Below, piece by piece: positions 11,276-22,569 of a stretch of 64,000 nt of DNA; the first letter of the stretch is position 1; each line of letters begins with the position of its first letter. The stretch is from contig CM027377.1 in assembly GCA_015680905.1 (NCBI GenBank), positions 5,542,501 through 5,606,500 of the forward strand. Direction: 5' to 3'. A program made the position numbers and the translations under genes. The DNA is from Coptis chinensis (lineage: Eukaryota; Streptophyta; Magnoliopsida; Ranunculales; Ranunculaceae). Below the pieces are notes generated by a model. The model ran no database searches, had not been told where the DNA came from, and saw nothing but the letters and a program-made list of their open reading frames with translations.

Positions 11276-14200
11276 TTAATTAGGTTTCTGCTTCTTTGGT
11301 GGACCCATGCTGCCAGGCTCAGCTTTTCGCTTGATCCCTAAGAAATGCTCAACCTGGAAGATGGAATTATTGAAAGACATAAGTGAGGAAGTTGTAAACG
11401 TCATTTACAAAAAAATGAGAAGAAAAATTAGATAAATGTCTCAGCTATTTGGTCATCTAATTAAGTAAGAGCGAAAATCAAGAACAAGTTAACGGATAGA
11501 ATTATGCCTGGATATATGTTGGGCAAGTAAGCTTGATATCTTGCAATATTTGCATAGGGATTACATGTGACAATGTAATGCATGTAGAGATGTAGGGAGT
11601 AGAAGAAAAAATGAAAAACAAGAAGAAAATTAAGTTGACTTACCTTCCTATCACCAAGCATCGGCGTTAACCCCCCTGGAAGATCTTCAACAGTCGCATA
11701 TCCACTTCTAGGATCACTGTTTTGCCTGAAATTATGAGGGAGTAAGTTCAGTGACTGCTCTGCATAATACAGTGTGAGAAAGCAGGGAGGGGAGTGAGAT
11801 CAAATGGAGAAGGGGTGGGGTTTACTACTGAGGGAAGTCCAAATAATATATCTATGATGCATTAGCAGTTTGCAATGCTCAAAATGTCATAATGTAAGGG
11901 GCTGATCTGAAGGCTCATCAAAATTGCCTAAATGAAACATGACAGCATGACAAAGACCTCCAACAGTTGCAAGCTATGCTACATGGACACGCCATATTTT
12001 GAAAATAATACGAGTCGGATACGTATCCAAATGTCCATGCCGGTAACATATTGTACGTGATAAACCTCAATTTTTAATATTTTGTCATGTCAGACACACC
12101 TACCGTGTGTCAATGTAACTTAAGGTTGCAAGAGATCATTTACCATTATCATTCACATATTCAGTCTGACCCTTTATAGATTATCTATTGGAGCCGTCAA
12201 ATGAGGTTCAAGTAGCATTTCGTTCTCTTAGCTTCTTTTCAGTTTATACGAGAAATTTGTGTTTCTTTTTCATAAAGGAATGTTATATTTGTCTCTCCTC
12301 TCCCCCCCCCCCCCCCCCTTCTGTTTCCTTTTTGGATAATTCAAGCAATTCTCAAAATATAGAAGTTATATAATGTCTACTGAAGCAGAAAATACCCTTG
12401 CGTGTCTTTCCCACTGAGCAGAATATATGGTGTCTGCATCCGAGCTTGGGCTTCCCTCATCCTCTCCACCGAAAGTGATGGTGTGTCAGAATTCTTCATC
12501 TGCTTCAATTTCTTTTCTTCTTCGTATTGCTTCATACGCTTTTCAAGCTTTGTTTTGCCTGGACCCTTCCCATGAAATTTATGAGAAATCAACCGAAAAG
12601 CCTCTTTCGGAGTCATCTATAAAGAATCAAACAAAGGAACAGTATCAACAACAATATGGAAAGGCAAACAACTACATGATGATTACAAAATCTTGTGAAA
12701 AATGATAATATGGGATGCTCCCATATACAGCAGTTAAGAGTTCTATAAATGGCATGCATGCATGCATAGTGCAGAGTGAGATCTAATAGTCTCGATTTCC
12801 AACAGCTAGGTCCAAATCTATGTTGCATGGACGCGGACACAGACGCGGCGACTTGGTTATCAAAAAGGTAGGACGCGGAAATTAATTAATATTTATAATT
12901 TTATTTTATATAATTTGAACATAAAAAACTAAATTAAATGTATCAACATTCATAAATTCAAAACTATTAAAGATAAATAGCCACAAAATTAAGTTTAATA
13001 TATCCTAATCAAACTTTAAAAACATGTCATAAGTCTTAACAAAACAAAAAATGAAAAAAATGAGTTTTTTAATATTATTTTGATTTATTTTTAATTTTTT
13101 TGGGTCAAAATCTGCATCCTGACCATGTTGACCGCGTCTTGACCCGCGTCCGTGTCCGCATCCGACGCAGACACAGCCCATTGGTAGGTGCATCTGTGCT
13201 TTAGAGGTCCAAATTATACCCAATGTAGAAGAGAAATTCGTGTTTCAAGGACACTATTTAGTTTATCCTGACCGACGGCAACCAAAATAAAACTAAAAAG
13301 GTATTTCTACCATATTTTCAAATAGGCACAGAGTTTCCGAGACTTTGTCCATTGAGTGTTCCAATAATGAGTTTTACTTGGACTACAATCACTCGTGTCC
13401 GAGGTCAACCTAAATATTATAATGGTATGCACATGCAGAGTTAAAGCAACATGAAACATTGGGAACAGAAAACTTACAACTCGGCCAAACTCATCCAATC
13501 TCTCAATATTTATCTCCTTCGGCCCATCACTTTCATGTATACCAACAAGCTTGCTCTTTTTCTTATCCATGTTTCTGCCACCCCACTCCACAGTCTCCTT
13601 GAGTGTTCCCCGCTCTTGAAGCAGCTTAAGTGCACCTGACAGTCCTTTCCCAACCGCAACTTCATGGAGATTCTCATCTGGAACAAATTCCACTTCTTCA
13701 AGTACAGGAAGTTCGCCTTTTACTAGTATCATTTAACTCTGTCGAACTACCAGATTCATCTTTTACTTCCTGATCCGAGGGCTTTAACATTTCATCTTCA
13801 TCCATATCTTCACCCTCAGGCTTATGCGTTTCTGGTTGAGAAAGCCAATTGTATAGATGTGAGTATGCTAGTATAGGCCTTGAAAACACAAGTTAAGTGA
13901 CTAAAACATTGAATTTAAATCATCTTACATTTCTTATTAGCAGAAGCCATTCTAAACTGATCCCTAAACTCTTAAATTCCCCTCTCAAGGTGAAGGTGGG
14001 AAGTGATCCCAAGACCTTAAGTGTCCAACCGCCAAACGCTTAACCAGAAGGTCACTAAAGAATTTAAATTGGTATAAGCCTTGGAATTATGAAATTTAGA
14101 GTAACATCTTTCCCCAACAACCCCAAGTATAATAGTTAGAAATATAATAAATTAGATGCGATAGTTTGATAACTTTATCCCTTCTTAGTCACTAATAAAT

Positions 14201-17200
14201 GGCTGGTAATCTGTGATATACTTAGGAGATAGTGTGCCACTAACATTATAAGCTTATTTCTGAAGGGAAGGTAGGCAGGGAGTAACACCTACAGTTTAAA
14301 TTCTGAATGTGCTAATACGTAAGGATATAACAGACTAATCTGATTAATTACGATAAACCATGCATCAACTTGAAGCACTAAACGTAATGTAAAATGGACT
14401 GTTACTTTAGTTCTAGCTCAGATTTTGTGAGTCAGCCAACCATAGAGCGGGAAGACTAGACTAAGAACAAGTACAGCTAGATGCTGGCTCGCTGGCTGGC
14501 CTTGTGCTATAGCTGCTATATCACAGTAGGCTCAACCAATGGAGCACTGCCCTTGATTTGATCTAAAACTTGCTAATGGCTGATGGATGATGATCTTGTT
14601 AGTGTCAATAAAAGTGTTGCCAATTGAGATTCCTCAAAAACTCATCTCATGTGTAAATAGTGAACCACAGCATAATTACAGTCTGTAAATTAGAAGAGTA
14701 GATATGATGCATAATAATGACAAAACAGATAATTACCTTCATTAAGTTGAAGACCCCCAACAAATTCCTCCATTTCTGTGAAGACAAGTGTGTTCTCTTG
14801 TGTCTCCCTGGATAAGGGTGTGTGGGTGTCTGCTGATTGAATTTTAATGCTAAGAGCCAAGGAGGCAACTGCCTGGGGACCAGATGTCACTCCATCATCG
14901 CGCTTCTTTAAAGCTATCCTCCTAGCTTTCTCTAATGACTTGTACAAATCCTCATCTTCATCTCCAAAAACAGGACTTTCATCTCCCTCCACTTGAGTGG
15001 TTGACCCTAAATCTTGTTTAAGTGCTTTAGACGCCTCTTCAGCTTTAGCATAAGCTGATTGGTAAGCATTACTTCTCATCTGTACCTCGGATCTCTGTAG
15101 TTCCTCTTTGGCCGTTTGCCTCTTCCCATCTTTCCTGGAACCAAGATCCCCAACACCCAGTCCAGCTGAAACGGCTTCTGCTTCAAGGGCGTCTAAATCT
15201 AGCTTGTCTCTCTTCCTTAAAGATTTCTTTTTCTTGGGCTTTTTAAATTGAAGCATCTCCTCATGGGTGTAGAAATCTGATGATATCTTTGTAGATGAAG
15301 TAAGATCATCAAACCCACGTTTTGTGGAAACTCCCTGTATCCTTTTGCGAAGCTGAAAACAAAAAGTACTTCTTTTCAGGAAAACATAACTAGGTGACAA
15401 GTCGTGTGTATAAAAGATGAGAAAAAGGCTGAGAGTTACCTCCTCCAGTTTCTTCTCTGCCTCACCAGTAAAGCGTCCACTTTCATCTAGAGTTACACCC
15501 TTCAATATGTAACGATTTTTAATTTAATTTATTTTTTTAGAAAAATAAAATAAACTCAGAAATTAGACACATCCAACTACAATGAGGACTTACTTCATTT
15601 TCAACAGGATCGTCATACTGTGGGAGCATCTTCTTCTCAGCTTCAGCTTCCTCACTAAACCTAATAGACAAAGGTAAAAGTTCATTTAAAGTTTTATTAT
15701 ATCCAATGAGTATCATATATAGTATCACTCTTACTTGTCATCATAAATCCCAGTCTTTTTCTTTGCAGCCTTGTAGGCCTCATCGCGCTGCTTCTGCTGT
15801 CCAATCTCAACATTTTCAAGCATATCAACCTCTGAAACAAAACACGTCTATTCAGTTTCCGGAAATATAAGACATGTCGACAAACAGAACATTATGAAAA
15901 TGTAAATCAATTTAAGGATGCAATTCAAAAAAGAACATTACCATCGTTAATATCACCGTCAGCTAGTATACTCTGATCTTTAAGAGTTAAAACAACTGCT
16001 CCCCCTTCAATCACTTTATCAAGACCATGAAGAACTTTAACTCCAGCAAGATCCTCTGCCAGAGATACAGAAAATGTCAAAATATGATAAGTTCAAGCCA
16101 TACCGAAGAAGTAATGCAAGCCCCAGTTACAAACTCATATACTATCTTAGAACCTGCAATCTGAAAGTAGATTTTGGAAAGGGTTAGTTAGTGTTAGATG
16201 AGCCAACTAGGATTCTCCCCCAAATACACACAAAAAAAAACACGGTCAACCCAAGTTGACTTTTTTTTTGTGTACTTGGGGGGGAGACCCTAATTTCCCC
16301 ATCTATTAGGGGGGTAATACTAGTTAACCCTTATGGAAATTGATAAGACAATATATATTTTGTACTTGGCCCAATTTTGTGTCAAAACCTGTTTAGAGTC
16401 TCTCTAGGAGTATCAGAATCTTCTGATTACCAACAAAAGTCCGAAAGATACAACTAGGTTTGGTCAGGAACAAAGCTTTACATTAGCCACTCTGGAACAA
16501 ACTAACACGAGTTAAAGCCCTGGATTAATATAAAAAGTGAGAGAAATCGTTTGATACATATTCTGAAATGAGCCTATTGTCATTTTAGTTTACATGGACA
16601 AACCATGTTTTAAAAATGATGCATGTCAGATACGTATGCACGTGTCCGTGTCGGACACACCAAGGACACATTTTTTTTGGTCGGCACCACCAAGGACAGA
16701 TTGTATGTGACATACCTCAATTTTTAATATTTTGCCGTGTTAGACACTTCTTATTCATGTCAGATATGGACACACATATCCGTGTCAATGTAACTTAGTG
16801 TAGATATCAAAATGTGGAAAAGAAAGAAACTAGATTCCCAACACCCAAAAGAAAAGGTCTAACTAAAGTTGGAATGGTCCTGACTTATAAAGACTGGCCT
16901 CAATCTTAATTTTTCCTATCAAAAAAATTGGACAATCCAATATTAGGCTGGGGAGGTCGTGATGTTTTTTGGTCACTTCAAGGTAAACTAGACCAGTCCA
17001 AAACCAAATCAACTGCAAGAAAAACTTTTAATACCCAATTCTGAATTTTAAGAAGGGTTTTTGTGATTATCTTTTTATGATTTTTTTTAAAAAAACAAAT
17101 ATAGACATTTAACTCGATCTTACTATACAAGGCCCTGGTGTAAGAAACTTAATCTTTCAATCAGGAACTGTTTTTTGGTAAGTTTTCTTCTTCATTGAGA

Positions 17201-20200
17201 GGGAATCTAACCTCTAAAATGTGTCTCCATTTCAGTGTGATCTGAAGCTTAGGAGTAGAGAAGGAGATTCATCAGAGGCGGATTGACAGAGTTGCAACAA
17301 AAGCATCAACTGCTCATACGACGATCACGGATTGGTCACTCTGTAAGTTCTCCTTATAAACAGCCAATACGTGCAGTCTCCTAAGATTCGTAGTCTAGAT
17401 TCTCTATCTCTTGTTAAGTGGTGTCATCTAAATAATCCCAAAAAAAAAAACACAGTCCACCTATATGAGATCTACAAAGGCTACACTTCCAAATAGTGAC
17501 ACTAATTGAACAGACCAATTGATTCTTAAAAAATATATAAATAGAAAGATCCTGATCAGATGGGTGGTACTAGAAAGATTCTTAGTCGGCAGAGGACCTT
17601 CATATATTTTTCTATTATTGGTATGAGGTTTGGTCGCATCCAAATTCTCTGAATTGAAGGTCCACAAACTCACATGAGAAGTATCAATAATAATAATAAT
17701 AATAATAATAATATAGTAATAATAAAAGGATAAATACATACTGATAGTATGCATAGCTGGCTCCTCGTCTTCACTTTCTCCAAGAACAATATTATCCTGT
17801 AAAGAGTTGAATCAATGTCAATTAAAACGACATTCTGCAAATAAACATTAAGAAATAAAGAAAAAGTAACCTCACAGAATACAGATGACACAAACTAACC
17901 TGCTCTTCAAAAACCTTAGAGCGTCGCAAAGCTTTCTCCTTTTCAGTATTTACTTTCTCTTCAAGCTTGCGGCTCTTATTAACCCATGAAAGAACCTCAG
18001 AAACACCTTCAGACTTTTGTTTCAATCTTTCTTCTTTCATTCTGCAAAAAGAACTCATAAGAATTATATTCATAAACTAAGTATTTATTTGCCTTAAGAA
18101 CAAGTTATTAAAGAAGGAAAATAACAAACGGTAGGCTGAGGATGACAAAATAGAAAGATAAAATGTAAAGAAAAGTTCCAATATCTCTTAAATCAATAAA
18201 ACTATATTTGATTCCAGTTTGCAAAACATTACGCAACAATCATACGAGAAGCAATTGGTGCAATTAGTGATAAAATTTCAGACATGAATATACAGGATAC
18301 CTGCAAGTAAAAATGGAAATGGTGGTCGTAGAATAGTGATGCATTCAAACCAAAGTGTTTGATGCTCGAAACAACAATTCAACGATAACCAATTAGTCAT
18401 GGAAAATTTTACACCTCTGAAACTTCAAAAGAAAATAAAAGGACTAGAGAACACACTGAATGGACCCCATAACAGATGCCTTAAGGGTTGACAACTTTAT
18501 TAGGATGATCTCCACACAATAAATTTCAAGAAATCAGCTTGTGCTACCACCTCCGACCTTATGAAATGGTGCTTTTCAAGTCTAAGTAACCAGGGCATAG
18601 AGAGGTTGTGGAGGTAAGAACGAAGTAAGAGCACTAGAGCATCTTACTTGAGAAGTTCCCAACATTCAGAGCGCCACCAAAGCGCCTACACAGAAAACTT
18701 AGGGCCTCAGGAGAGACCAGCTTCTTGGACAGCGAAATTGATAAATTTCTACATGATTTTATAAATAAATACACGTATTTATAGAGATCATGAAATAGTA
18801 ACAAACAAAAACAACATTACCTAGTTATAATCCTATATTTATCATATATTTTACCAAAGATTCTAGTTGTCGGTTAAGAATATTGAATATTGCTTACCTA
18901 GATATTCTTATTGCAATAATTGGGAAGTCAAACATTTTAGGGGTTGATAACTTTTAAATTCTTACGCATAGAGTTTGAAGTCGGAAACCATTGAGTACTT
19001 GTTGATAGGATAGGACAACCAAATCAAAACATTACAAGAGGCTTTTGATGGTACATGCTTCATACCACTACAAAGGTAGAGTATCGTACCATGCAAGAAA
19101 GGTCTTAGTAAAATCAAAGTTCTGTTATTCCTAAATTGGAGAGTGCACTTTACAAAGTGAGAATATTCTGTTTTCAAGCGCTTTTGCAAAAAAAGCGTCA
19201 GGTCGCACTTTCGGAGCACATAAGGTACTTCTCATAAAAGTATTGGCTAGTGGTTACTAAGGCTCCGGTTTACGAGAACAGCCCTTAATTTTCAAGATCT
19301 CAAATCGTTCTTCGACATGATCAGATATATTAAAATGATCTGTTTTACATGATACTGATCTTCACAGTGGGGATATCACCTACATATGGGAACCAATTCA
19401 ATAGATCTACAGTTCTAATTCTAAATAATCTGGCAATTTACCTCTGTATAAAACATGATAATGATATGGTTCAGCTACAAGATTAATCTCTCTATCAAGA
19501 CATACATGTAAAAATGAAGGAAAGTGTATGCATAAACAGTTTTTTCTAAAGGGTCGCGTGTACAAGATACCCTGAAACGAGTTCACGTGAGCTTATAAAT
19601 TTTCATGGCACACTCAAAATGTATGTTTCCTAGGGTAGAGCTTAAGATTTATATAAGTTGCTGAAAGAATATTCTTACTTAACAGTAAAGCACAAAGGAA
19701 TAACTAATGGGACTTACTTTCGGATCCGTTGTTCAATCTCTGAAGTTGATGCTTGTGGCACACCTGAAGTGACCTCATTCTTCTGTTTATGCTCATTCTT
19801 AATAATGTCATGCCCATGATCATCCATACCCTTGCCATCCTCTTCATCATATTGGACTAGTTCATGACCTCGATCACGGTTTTTCCCACTTGATTTGTCT
19901 CTCTCTTTATTAGATCTCTCATCCTCTTCATCCGTCTCCCTATCCTTTCCCTTACTCTTCTCTCTCTCTTGATCTTTATGCTTCTCTCTGTCTCTATCCT
20001 TCAACCTATCACGTTCCTTATCCTTTTCCTTTCTGTCTCGCCCTCTGTCCTTGTCTAAATCTCTATCTCTATCACGGTCCTTGTCCCTTCCTCTATCTTT
20101 ATGATCTCTCTCCCTTTCACGGTATCTATCTCTATGTCTTTCCTTCTCACGGTCCTCCGAATCTTCCCTCTTATCCCTACTAGAAACTCTTCGTTCCTTG

Positions 20201-20307
20201 TCTAAATCTTTATACGAATCCTTCTCCCTTTCTTTCAATGCATCACTAGACTTTCCACGATCACGTTCCTTGTCTTCTCTTCTACTCTTCTTGTGTTCCT
20301 TTCCCAT
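11276..20307 (-). CDS. DOT2: SART1-family U4/U6.U5 tri-snRNP splicing factor DOT2/MDF
   Basis: Homologue of yeast Snu66 and human SART1; a nuclear tri-snRNP protein, and in Arabidopsis needed for vein and meristem development. Coding exons: 20307-19718, 18041-17900, 17796-17742, 16055-15942, 15831-15735, 15660-15594, 15499-15440, 15352-14737, 13831-13478, 12616-12396, 11725-11644, 11353-11276, giving about 824 aa (Arabidopsis 820). MGKEHKKSRRED opens an RS/RD/RE-rich low-complexity region (to about residue 150). Conserved SART1 blocks follow: DLAGVKVLHGLDKVIEGGAV, FKKPKKKKSLRKRDKLDLDA, HEVAVGKGLSGALKLL, LISHKFHGKGPGK, and the end LTPMLGDRKVEHFLGIKRK. Exon 9 carries one extra A in an AAAA run (13718-13721), which breaks the frame between NDTSK and GELPVLEE; without it all exons join in phase. 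Confidence 0.92.
11970..12125. repeat. MITE family (TACGTATCC/GTGTC), copy in DOT2 intron 10
   Basis: Shares ACCTCAATTTTTAATATTTT, ATACGTAT and the flanking GTGTCAATGTAACTTA with 16590-16800. The left end GCTACATGGACAC is roughly inverted relative to the right end GTGTCAATGTAAC, so it has short terminal inverted repeats. Confidence 0.55.
12301..12318 (+). repeat. Poly-C run
   Basis: An uninterrupted run of about 18 C in DOT2 intron 10. Such a tract is hard to sequence, so its length is uncertain. Confidence 0.8.
12815..13200. repeat. MITE-like repeat related to the GTGTC family
   Basis: Starts TGTTGCATGGACGCGGACAC and ends in a GC-rich segment with CGCGTCCGTGTCCGCATCCG, with an AT-rich centre. 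The opposed 'cgcggacac / gtgtccg' words give an inverted-repeat outline like the 11970 and 16590 elements, but the centre differs. Confidence 0.4.
13970..14075 (-). repeat. tRNA-derived SINE fragment in a DOT2 intron
   Basis: On the minus strand, TGGTTAAGCGTTTGG resembles a pol III A box and GGTCTTGGGATCAC lies at the spacing and with the wording of a B box in plant tRNA-derived SINEs. The cloverleaf is not complete, so it is not a functional tRNA gene. Ends were not defined. Confidence 0.45.
16215..16340. repeat. Foldback repeat, copy 2
   Basis: In a DOT2 intron. CCCCAAATACACACAAAAAA and GTTGACTTTTTTTTTGTGTA with CTTGGGG form a nearly perfect hairpin around GGTCAACCCAAGTTGAC. The tail GGGGAGACCCTAATTTCCCC and AGGGGGGTAATACTAGTTAA matches the copy at 7965. 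Confidence 0.65.
16590..16800. repeat. MITE family (TACGTATCC/GTGTC), second copy in a DOT2 intron
   Basis: Related to 11970-12125 (shared ACCTCAATTTTTAATATTTT and GTGTCAATGTAACTTA) but longer. It has extra internal GTGTCCGTGTCGGACAC palindromic words and a duplicated 'caccaaggacaca' block. Confidence 0.6.
17685..17725 (+). repeat. TAA trinucleotide microsatellite
   Basis: AATAATAATAAT repeat in the DOT2 intron directly downstream of the short exon 17796-17742. It is a likely polymorphic marker. Confidence 0.8.
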
Positions 20308-20328
20308 ATTATATAAGTGCCAGAATAA

Positions 20329-20560
20329 CTGTAAATGTAACAAATAAATAAATTACTTTGCAGCTAAAAACATACAATTTTTAATCTTTATAAATCATGT
20401 AAAGCTAATAACAATGTTAATTAGAACTCGTAAAACTAATTCAATCGTAAATATAATACAAATACAAATAACTCACGTGGAAATGTCACGTTGCTGCTGG
20501 TGGATGTTGTGTATATCGACGGAGCAAAATTGATTCAACGTTGCGCAAGAAAGCCCTAAA
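20329..20560 (-). other. DOT2: DOT2 5' UTR intron and leader exon
   Basis: On the minus strand a non-coding exon ends at 20477 with donor GTGAGT (20476-20471). The acceptor TTTACAG lies just before 20328, so the start codon sits 21 nt into the second exon. The transcription start is inferred near 20550. Confidence 0.6.
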
Positions 20561-20616
20561 AAATTGTGTTTTGGCGGGTCAGTTTTATCAGTCTCCACAC
20601 TTGGGTTTTGTTTTCC

Positions 20617-20631
20617 TTGGGCCTGGCCCAA
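20617..20631. promoter_or_regulatory. Palindromic site II pair in the DOT2 promoter
   Basis: TTGGGCCTGGCCCAA is a perfect palindrome holding two TGGGCC site II motifs, about 140 bp upstream of the leader-exon donor and about 310 bp before the ATG. Site II elements bind TCP-type factors and are common in plant promoters of growth and housekeeping genes. Confidence 0.55.
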
Positions 20632-20639
20632 CTGGACCC

Positions 20640-21540
20640 AACCCGGAATCTTTGTTCAAAGTTTCGGGTACATCTTGATACGCAATTAATTAACAACTAG
20701 GTTTCTCGAAAGTAGCCAGTGCACACAGATAGATTTTTTATTGATCTAATGAGCATGGGCCAGGCCTTGAGTGTTTCAGCATGGTTATCCAAACGACGGA
20801 CCTAAATGAACATGTATTTCGAAAGTTGTTGCCATTTCAAGTTTTCAACCAATTACTCCCACAATGTGAGATTGTGAATGTTCAGTTTTGAATTTTGATG
20901 ATATTTATATTCATTTAGACTGGTTTATTTATAACTTTATGTACATAAAATCAGTCAAATAGGATATTGTAAGCTTTCTAACGAAGGTTTAACTATTGGT
21001 AAAGGTTGTACAAACTGGATACCACTAGATTTTTGTTCCACGAACGGGGACCGTTTTTATATAATTTTTTTCCATTTTATTATTATGTATAAAAAATCTT
21101 ACTTCCAAACTATATTGAAATTCAGACAGTAAATTAAGTGATCAAAGTTCCCATCGCAAATAATTTGTTAGACTAAAAGAATGTTTTTTTGTATCAATGG
21201 GCAGTGTAAATCAGTTATGTAACTAAATATACACTTTACTAAACATTTAACGGATGCCGTTTTACTTAATTTATGTAAGGGAAGAAAAAATTAGTAAATA
21301 CTTTGTTTTGTATAAAATGTGAAGTTAAAATATGAAGTGAACATGTTCCACTATAAAATCATTCCAATAGTTAAATTTTGAATTCAATGACTTTTCCAAT
21401 TTGAGCGTGAGAGAAAGCATTCTTTTTTTTATTCAATGGGCATTATAGTGTATTAAGATGTCCAAAATTTGTGGTGTCTTTTAATTTTTTTGGTTTTTAA
21501 TTGTTAGCCCATTAATATATATACTTAACACATTTTGTCA
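20640..21540. other. AT-rich intergenic DNA, no gene seen
   Basis: No coding segment, repeat pair or terminal structure recognised. Confidence 0.5.
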
Positions 21541-21682
21541 CTTTAACCACTTGCAACTCTAATTTCCATACGTGTATTCTCGATAGTAAATTGGTTAACT
21601 TACTATATGGCTTTAACCACTTGCATCTCTAATTTCCATACGTGTATTATCGATAGCAAATTGGTTAACCTATTATATGGAT
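21540..21682 (+). repeat. Two-copy tandem repeat of about 70 bp
   Basis: The unit containing CTTTAACCACTTGCA and CTCTAATTTCCATACGTGTA plus AAATTGGTTAAC is present twice in tandem with a few substitutions, directly in front of the MULE-end copy at 21685. Confidence 0.75.
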
Positions 21683-21684
21683 TT

Positions 21685-22175
21685 ATCTTAAGGGGAATTT
21701 TGACTTAACCCCCCAAAGTTTGGTAGAATTTTGACTAAACCCCCCATTTTTAAAATCATTTTAGTTTGCCCCCCACTCCGTCAATTTTGTGTGTAACAGA
21801 CGTTGGTATTTTAGCTATTGACCATTTTACCCTTATGAAATAGACGTTGTATTGCCCCCCCACATTAACACGTTAAACCCAGCTTTGCAAAAACCCCCCA
21901 AAAGTTGTCATTATTTAATTCTTGCACTCTCTCTCTCTCATATTTTACATATTGGCCATTTTGCCCTTATGTTGGGTTTCCCGCCACATTAAAACGTAAT
22001 ACCCATTTGAGAAAACCACCCAAATATTGCCCTAATCTAATTCTTTCACTCTCTCTCTCTCGATCTCTGTATGCGGAGTACTTTAATTTAGTAATTGTTG
22101 GTAAGTCTCGTTTATCTACATTTAATTTAGTTTTGTTTAAAAAGATTATATTTTTGTTTCATTTTTTGTTCTCTC
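21685..22175 (+). mobile_element. Truncated MULE 5' end (copy A of a 490-bp direct repeat)
   Basis: Nearly identical to 25145-25635, which leads into a MULE transposase. It starts TCTTAAGGGGAATTTTGACT, is rich in CCCCCC blocks, and contains two CTCTCTCTC tracts. It diverges after TTTTTGTTTCATTTTTTG, where copia-derived sequence follows. No transposase is attached. Confidence 0.7.
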
Positions 22176-22319
22176 TCTTCTTTCCTAACACTTTTTTACA
22201 AAACTTTGAGAGCCTCAGAGTAGACATTCTTGTGTACACTTTTGGATAAGAGATGAAATGTTTATGTATCTAGATTGCTATATTGCTCTTCATCTTCTTT
22301 CTTTATCAATGTGGGGCTA

Positions 22320-22560
22320 TCTTTTATGTGATTGTCCATACGCTGGTGCTGACTGGGCAGGGTGTCCTTATGGAGTGGTTACTGATTCTTTTTTGGTTCA
22401 AAGAAGTATCAAGATCCTCTATAGAAGCAGAGATCTGTAGCCTACACTGCTGCAGAAATGACATGGCTAAGGACCTTGTTAAAAGTGTATCTGTCAGATC
22501 CACCAATGCTTTAGGGTGACAACTCGAGTGCTATGACACTATCTCTAAACCCTGTGTTTC
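22320..22560 (+). pseudogene. Ty1/copia RNase H fragment
   Basis: Three short frames together give the copia RNase H landmarks: YAGADWAGCP, then VSRSSIEAEI, then AEMTWLRTL and SVRSTNALG. Several frameshifts and stops separate them, and the upstream RT and flanking LTRs are absent. It is a decayed retrotransposon piece. Confidence 0.75.
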
Positions 22561-22569
22561 ATGCGTGTA

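Noticed and set aside
12188..12373. Frame across the poly-C run
   Set aside because: Proline string from a homopolymer within a DOT2 intron.
13975..14070. Possible tRNA gene
   Set aside because: A- and B-box words are present but the cloverleaf is incomplete; treated as a SINE fragment.
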